Source: Candidatus Sodaliphilus fimicaballi (GTDB taxonomy: Bacteria; Bacteroidota; Bacteroidia; Bacteroidales; Muribaculaceae). Taken from it: a stretch of 11,425 nt of DNA. Positions within the stretch are counted from its first letter, which is position 1. Each line of letters opens with the position of its first letter. A program made the translations under genes and the position numbers. The notes under the pieces were generated by a model. That model was given only the letters and a program-made list of their open reading frames with translations, did not search any database and had not been told where the DNA came from. Where the stretch lies: assembly GCA_018065165.1 (NCBI GenBank), contig JAGHTV010000046.1, positions 1 to 11,425 on the forward strand. The letters are read 5' to 3'. Below are positions 7,522 to 11,425 of the stretch, piece after piece.

Positions 7522-9627
7522 ATGATAGATCAATCTCGACTTATGAAGCGAATTGCGGCAGCTGTTGCCGTTATAGCGCTGCCGTTGCTGAGTCAGGCTG
7601 CACCCACCAACTATAGTGCGGGTCGCTGGACTGTGTCGTATGACGATGCAACTCACATGGTATCGTTCACTAAAGACGGTCAGCCAGTGCTTCACGATGT
7701 GTATGCCAAGTTCAAACTGGGTGCAACCGAAATGAACACCACTGCCTACGCCAATGTGGAGTTCAAGAGCGAAGATGTGACGCCCGCAACAGGTGCAGCT
7801 CGCAAATATACAATCACTTATAAGGCTCAAGGTGCTATGCCCACTGTAGAGCAGGCATTTTACCTGATGAGCGACAAGGATTACCTGCTCACCGATGTTA
7901 CGCTGGTGGGCGATGGTGCCGAGGTGGCAAGTAATTACATTTGCCCCGTCTATAGCGAGGCGCAGAACCTGTTCCTGCCACAGGATGCCAACAACCGTTT
8001 CCTCACGGTGCCCTTCGACAACGACGAGTTTGTGACCTACGGCTGTTATCCCTTGAGCCGTGCTGCGTCGCGCTCATCGTATGCCGCAGGACGCTTTGCC
8101 CGCGATAGCATCTCGTTTGAGGTTACTTCGATATTCAATGGCGAGACCCAGAAGGGTATGGTGCTGGGTAGCGTGACACACGACACCTGGAAGAGTGCAG
8201 TGCGTCTCACTGGTAGCCCCCTTACACAAGGTTATATCTCTAAGCTCGAGCTCTTTAGTGGCGTTACCCACGTTGAAACCCGCGACCGCTTTAATGGTGC
8301 AATCACACCTCACGGAACAGTGCGTGGCAAGAGCGTTAAGTCGGCCCTGATGATGGTGGGCCTGTTTGACGACTGGCGTGTGGGTATGGAAACCTATGGC
8401 GATGTCAACGCCCAAATCGCCCCCAAGCGTCCCTACAATGGTCCCACAATCTACGGCTGGAACAGCTGGGGAGGCATGGAGAAGCATTGCAACTATAAGG
8501 GTGCGATGAGCGTAAGCGACTTTATCAAGGACAAGCTCATGGACAAGGGCTGGGGCAAGAACGGCGTTGTATACGTGGGTCTTGACTCGTGGGACAACAT
8601 GAGTTGGGCCGAGCGCAAGGCTTTTGCCGACAAGTGCCACGCCAACGGCCAGAAGGCTGGTGCCTACTGGACTCCCTGGACCGACTGGAACGGCAACGAT
8701 TCGCGTCCCGTTGAGGGCAACGGTGGCTTTACCTATGCCCAGAACCGCGTTAAGGTGAACGGTAAGGTCGACCACCACCGTTACGATCCCACCTGTCCTG
8801 CAATGAAGAGCCTCATCGATTACCAGATAGGCAAATTCAAGGAGTGCGGCTTCGACTACCTCAAACTCGACTTTATGTGCAGCGGCATCAAGGAAGCCGA
8901 CAGTTTCTATGAGCCAGGCATTACTACTGGCGTACAGGCCTATAACTATGGCATGGACTACTTGCGCAAGGCTTGCGGCGACGACATCTTCCTCGACTTG
9001 AGCATTGCGCCGCTGTTCCCCGCACAATATGCCGAGGGACGCCGCATTAGTTGCGACGCGTGGGGCGAGATGTGGCACACAAGCTACATGATGAACAGCC
9101 TCTCATTTGGATGGTGGCTCAACCGCGTTTATTGCTACAACGACCCTGACCACCTCGTTATGGGCGACCGCAGCGAGGGCGAGAACATGTCGCGCATCAC
9201 CACAGCAGCTGTGACTGGCTATTGCATCCTGGGCGACAACCTGAGTACCAAGGGTAGTTACATAGGCTCTCCCAGGTCGCAGGAGCGTTGCGTCAAGTAC
9301 ACAGGCAACGAACGCGTGAACGAAATCATTGATATGGGTGTGTCGTTCCGTCCCGCATATGGTCACAAACTCTATGGCCCCAACAACACGGTTGACATGT
9401 TCTACCACGAGGCTGAGGACAGCTGGGTGATTGCTCACTTCAATTATGGCGTGGGTGATAAAAATGTTGAGCTTGACCTTACAACCCTGGGTATTGACGC
9501 TATCAAGCTCGACTTGGCTCGCAGCTTTGACTGCTGGACCAATGATGTGCCCGTTGTAGAGGGTAATGTACTAAAGTACAAGTCGCTGAACGACCGTCCA
9601 CGCTTGTGGCGTCTGTTCAAGAAATAA
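7522..9627 (+). CDS. Clan GH-D (GH27/GH36-like) alpha-galactosidase, first copy
   Basis: The protein would remove terminal alpha-galactose by a retaining mechanism. It has 701 residues: a signal peptide ending at LPLLSQA, an N-terminal beta domain (about 30-290), a TIM barrel opening with GWNSWGG (312-318), and a C-terminal beta domain. Other clan signatures are YVGLDSWDN, WTPWTDWNG, DYLKLDF with probable nucleophile Asp450, RRISCDAWGEM with probable acid/base Asp512, and NDPDHLVMGD (540-549). The start at 7522 has an A-rich leader (TGTAAAA), normal for Bacteroidetes. An in-frame ATG at 7543 gives a shorter, more classical signal peptide (MKRIAAAVAVIALPLLSQA) and is a real alternative; residue numbers then drop by 7. 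It lies 30 bases after the GH92 gene and is the last gene before the terminator. A paralogue follows. Alpha-N-acetylgalactosaminidase or another alpha-galactoside activity in the clan is possible. Confidence 0.85.
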   Translation: MIDQSRLMKRIAAAVAVIALPLLSQAAPTNYSAGRWTVSYDDATHMVSFTKDGQPVLHDVYAKFKLGATEMNTTAYANVEFKSEDVTPATGAARKYTITYKAQGAMPTVEQAFYLMSDKDYLLTDVTLVGDGAEVASNYICPVYSEAQNLFLPQDANNRFLTVPFDNDEFVTYGCYPLSRAASRSSYAAGRFARDSISFEVTSIFNGETQKGMVLGSVTHDTWKSAVRLTGSPLTQGYISKLELFSGVTHVETRDRFNGAITPHGTVRGKSVKSALMMVGLFDDWRVGMETYGDVNAQIAPKRPYNGPTIYGWNSWGGMEKHCNYKGAMSVSDFIKDKLMDKGWGKNGVVYVGLDSWDNMSWAERKAFADKCHANGQKAGAYWTPWTDWNGNDSRPVEGNGGFTYAQNRVKVNGKVDHHRYDPTCPAMKSLIDYQIGKFKECGFDYLKLDFMCSGIKEADSFYEPGITTGVQAYNYGMDYLRKACGDDIFLDLSIAPLFPAQYAEGRRISCDAWGEMWHTSYMMNSLSFGWWLNRVYCYNDPDHLVMGDRSEGENMSRITTAAVTGYCILGDNLSTKGSYIGSPRSQERCVKYTGNERVNEIIDMGVSFRPAYGHKLYGPNNTVDMFYHEAEDSWVIAHFNYGVGDKNVELDLTTLGIDAIKLDLARSFDCWTNDVPVVEGNVLKYKSLNDRPRLWRLFKK

Positions 9628-9631
9628 ACAC

Positions 9632-9655
9632 GACACCGTGAGGTGTCCCCCCCCC
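9632..9655 (+). repeat. Small hairpin followed by a nine-C homopolymer run
   Basis: GACACC (9632-9637) and GGTGTC (9642-9647) form a perfect 6-bp stem with loop GTGA just after the alpha-galactosidase stop codon. The stem's last base starts a run of nine C (9647-9655). TGAGG (9639-9643) could pair instead with CCTCA (9654-9658), so two mutually exclusive folds exist. No U-tract follows, so this is not itself an intrinsic terminator. The run is prone to length change and to sequencing error. Confidence 0.5.
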
Positions 9656-9723
9656 TCAGGCTTGCAACTCAGCATGGAGATGTTATGGCCTGTTGGTGGA
9701 ATAGAAATGTAAAAAGTAAAATG

Positions 9724-9762
9724 GCATCTGGTTGCGTAATGCGACCAGATGCTATTGTTTTT
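9724..9762 (+). terminator. Strong intrinsic terminator after the first alpha-galactosidase
   Basis: GCATCTGGTTGCG (9724-9736) pairs with TGCGACCAGATGC (9740-9752) around a TAA loop: 13 pairs with only two G-U wobbles. TATTG and a run of five T (9758-9762) follow. An A-rich stretch before the stem (9711-9721) could let it also work in the other direction. It should end the transcript of the GH2-GH92-alpha-galactosidase operon and insulate the next gene. Confidence 0.85.
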
Positions 9763-9775
9763 GGGGTTACTGGTA

Positions 9776-9782
9776 GGGGGGG
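9776..9782. repeat. Seven-G run downstream of the terminator
   Basis: A run of seven G lies 14 bases after the terminator's T-tract. It is complementary to the nine-C run at 9647-9655, so the two tracts flank the terminator and could pair over a long range in single-stranded form. The rest of the gap up to the next promoter (about 9783-9885) is AT-rich and shows no gene. Confidence 0.45.
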
Positions 9783-9889
9783 TAAATGTAAGCTGTACAA
9801 TAAGCGTTTACGGGTATAGGTTTGTATGATTTGGCACTATTGTTATATTTTTTGGTATAATAGTGAAATATTTATTGCGTGTGTTTATT

Positions 9890-9897
9890 TAATTTTG
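9890..9897 (+). promoter_or_regulatory. Putative -7 box of the second alpha-galactosidase promoter
   Basis: TAATTTTG matches TAnnTTTG and equals the box before the sensor-regulator. Upstream, TATTGCG at 9873-9879 leaves ATTG exactly 12 bases from the box, as before the regulator. A transcript start near 9904 would give a leader of about 36 bases to the ATG at 9940. No TTTG is found at the standard spacing, so the promoter may need an activator. Confidence 0.55.
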
Positions 9898-9939
9898 CAC
9901 TTGTAAAAAACTAAATACGAAAGTAAAAACCAAAATGAT

Positions 9940-11425
9940 ATGAACAAAATGCTTAAAATTACCAAGGGTTTGCTGTCAATGTCGGCAGTTGTAGCCATGG
10001 CTTTCAGTGTCAATGCTGCAGCACAGGATGTGACCGTAGGACGCTGGGCGGTGTCGTATGATAACACTACCCACATGGTTGCAATCACCAAGGATGGTGA
10101 ACCAGTGCTTCATGATGTGTATGCCAAGTTCAAGGTTGGTTCTACCGAGATGAACACCACCACTTACACTGCAGTGGAGTTCAAGACCGAGGATGTAACG
10201 CCTGTGACTGGTGCCGCTCGCAAGTTTACCATCACCTACAAGGGTGAGGGTTCGACTCCCACAGTTGAGCAGGCATTCTACCTGATGGGCGACAAGGAGT
10301 ATCTGCTCACCGATGTTACGCTGGTGGGCAATGGTGGTCAAGTGGGTAGTAACTACATTTGCCCCATCTACAGTGAGGGAACAAACCTGTTCCTGCCCAA
10401 GGATGCTAACAACCGTTTCCTTACAGTGCCATTTGACAATGATGGCTTTGTAACTTACGGCAGTTATCCCTTGAGCTGCAATCCTAACACCCCTAAGACA
10501 ATGGCTAGTGGCCGTGCTGCTCGCGACAGTATCTCGTTTGAGGTAACTTCAGTGTTCAACGGCGTTACTCAAAAGGGTATGGTGCTGGGTAGCGTGACAC
10601 ACGACACCTGGAAGAGTGCGATTCGCCTCACTGGTAGCCCTCTCACTCAAGGTCACATCTCAAAGCTTGAGGTGTTCAGTGGTGTAACTCACGATGCAAC
10701 TCGCGACCGCTTCGACGGTGTTCTCCGTCCTCACGGTACAGTGAAGGGCAACCGCGTTAAGTCGGCCCTGATGATGGTGGGTCTGTTTGACGACTGGCGT
10801 GTAGGTATGGAAACCTTTGGCGATGTCAATGCTCAAATAGCTCCCAAGTGTCCCTATGACGGCCCTACAGTATATGGCTGGAATAGCTGGGGCGGCATGG
10901 AGAAGCATTGCAACTACGAGGGCGCTATGAGTGTGGTCGACTTCATCAAGACTAAACTCGTGGACAAAGGTTGGGCCAAGAACGGCGTCGTCTATGTCGA
11001 CCTCGACTCTTGGGACAATATGAACTGGGAACAGCGCAGAGCCTTTGCCGAAAAATGCCATGCCAATGGAATGAAGGCCGGTGCTTACTGGACACCCTGG
11101 ACCGACTGGAACGGTAGCGACAGCCGTGTGGTAGAAGGCAACAACGGTTATGTTTACAGCCAGGCACGCGTTAAGGTGGGTGGCCAGATTGACCACGGCC
11201 GTTACGACCCCACCAGTCCTGCTATGAAGAGCCTCATCGATTACCAGATAGGCAAATACAAAGAGTGCGGTTTTGACTACCTCAAGCTCGACTTTATGTG
11301 CTCAGGTATCAAGGAGGCTGACTCATTCTACGATCCTAACGTAACAACAGGTGTACAGGCTTACAACGCTGGTATGAAGTATCTGCGCGAGGCTTGTGGT
11401 ACCGATATCTTCCTCGACCTGAGTA
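9940..11425 (+). CDS. Clan GH-D alpha-galactosidase, second copy (incomplete at right edge)
   Basis: The frame is open from ATG at 9940 to the window end, 495 codons, with no stop. It is a close paralogue of the preceding gene, well over two thirds identical by eye along the shared length, but with an unrelated signal peptide (MNKMLKITKGLLSMSAVVAMAFSVNAAA, then QD). GWNSWGG (313-319), YVDLDSWDN, WTPWTDWNG and DYLKLDF with probable nucleophile Asp451 are all present; the acid/base segment lies beyond the edge. Differences from the first copy include YVDLDSW for YVGLDSW, IDHGRYDPTSP for VDHHRYDPTCP, and a divergent loop (SCNPNTPKTMASGRAA for SRAASRSSYAAGRFA). It has its own promoter and is separated from the first copy by a terminator, so the two can be expressed independently. 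Different linkage or aglycone preference is plausible. An in-frame ATG at 9949 is a less likely start. Confidence 0.87.
   Translation, partial: MNKMLKITKGLLSMSAVVAMAFSVNAAAQDVTVGRWAVSYDNTTHMVAITKDGEPVLHDVYAKFKVGSTEMNTTTYTAVEFKTEDVTPVTGAARKFTITYKGEGSTPTVEQAFYLMGDKEYLLTDVTLVGNGGQVGSNYICPIYSEGTNLFLPKDANNRFLTVPFDNDGFVTYGSYPLSCNPNTPKTMASGRAARDSISFEVTSVFNGVTQKGMVLGSVTHDTWKSAIRLTGSPLTQGHISKLEVFSGVTHDATRDRFDGVLRPHGTVKGNRVKSALMMVGLFDDWRVGMETFGDVNAQIAPKCPYDGPTVYGWNSWGGMEKHCNYEGAMSVVDFIKTKLVDKGWAKNGVVYVDLDSWDNMNWEQRRAFAEKCHANGMKAGAYWTPWTDWNGSDSRVVEGNNGYVYSQARVKVGGQIDHGRYDPTSPAMKSLIDYQIGKYKECGFDYLKLDFMCSGIKEADSFYDPNVTTGVQAYNAGMKYLREACGTDIFLDLS

Noticed and set aside
8074..9078. A 334-codon minus-strand open frame opposite the first alpha-galactosidase
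   Set aside because: It is an antisense shadow; a similar one appears opposite the paralogue, as expected from shared codon usage, and it has no domain signature.

Overview
The window looks like a Bacteroidales genome segment, for example from a gut Prevotella-like or Muribaculaceae-like species; I cannot name the genus. The grounds are a sensor built of Reg_prop beta-propeller repeats as in hybrid two-component systems, dense secreted glycoside hydrolases, promoter boxes of the TAnnTTTG type, and starts with A-rich leaders instead of clear Shine-Dalgarno sites.

Layout. Positions 1-1295 (minus strand) hold the N-terminal sensor half of a hybrid two-component regulator that runs off the left edge. 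A 390-base intergenic region follows, with the regulator's promoter and, nearer its right end, three 32-bp-spaced direct repeats leading into a sigma-ABfr-type promoter. That promoter drives an AT-richer AAA ATPase/DUF4143 gene (1686-2981) interrupted by one in-frame TAG at 2769-2771. After a 9-bp tandem repeat and another promoter comes a tight plus-strand run: a GH2 beta-galactosidase-type enzyme (3192-5213), a GH92 alpha-mannosidase (5251-7491) and a clan GH-D (GH27/GH36-like) alpha-galactosidase (7522-9627). A strong hairpin terminator at 9724-9762 closes this unit. A new promoter then precedes a close paralogue of the alpha-galactosidase (9940 to the right edge, incomplete).

How it fits together. 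This is part of a polysaccharide utilisation locus. The regulator would sense a glycan fragment in the periplasm and switch on the exo-acting enzymes. All four enzymes carry apparent signal peptides and between them would remove terminal beta-galactose (or a related beta-sugar), alpha-mannose and alpha-galactose. That set suits an alpha-mannose-containing glycan capped with galactose, such as an N-glycan or a fungal galactomannan; this is inference. No SusC/SusD pair, surface endo-enzyme or transporter lies in the window.

The least ordinary part is the ATPase islet: phased repeats abutting its promoter, a base composition unlike the enzymes, and a nonsense codon just before its nuclease-like C-terminal motif. 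I found no tRNA, rRNA, CRISPR array or insertion sequence.
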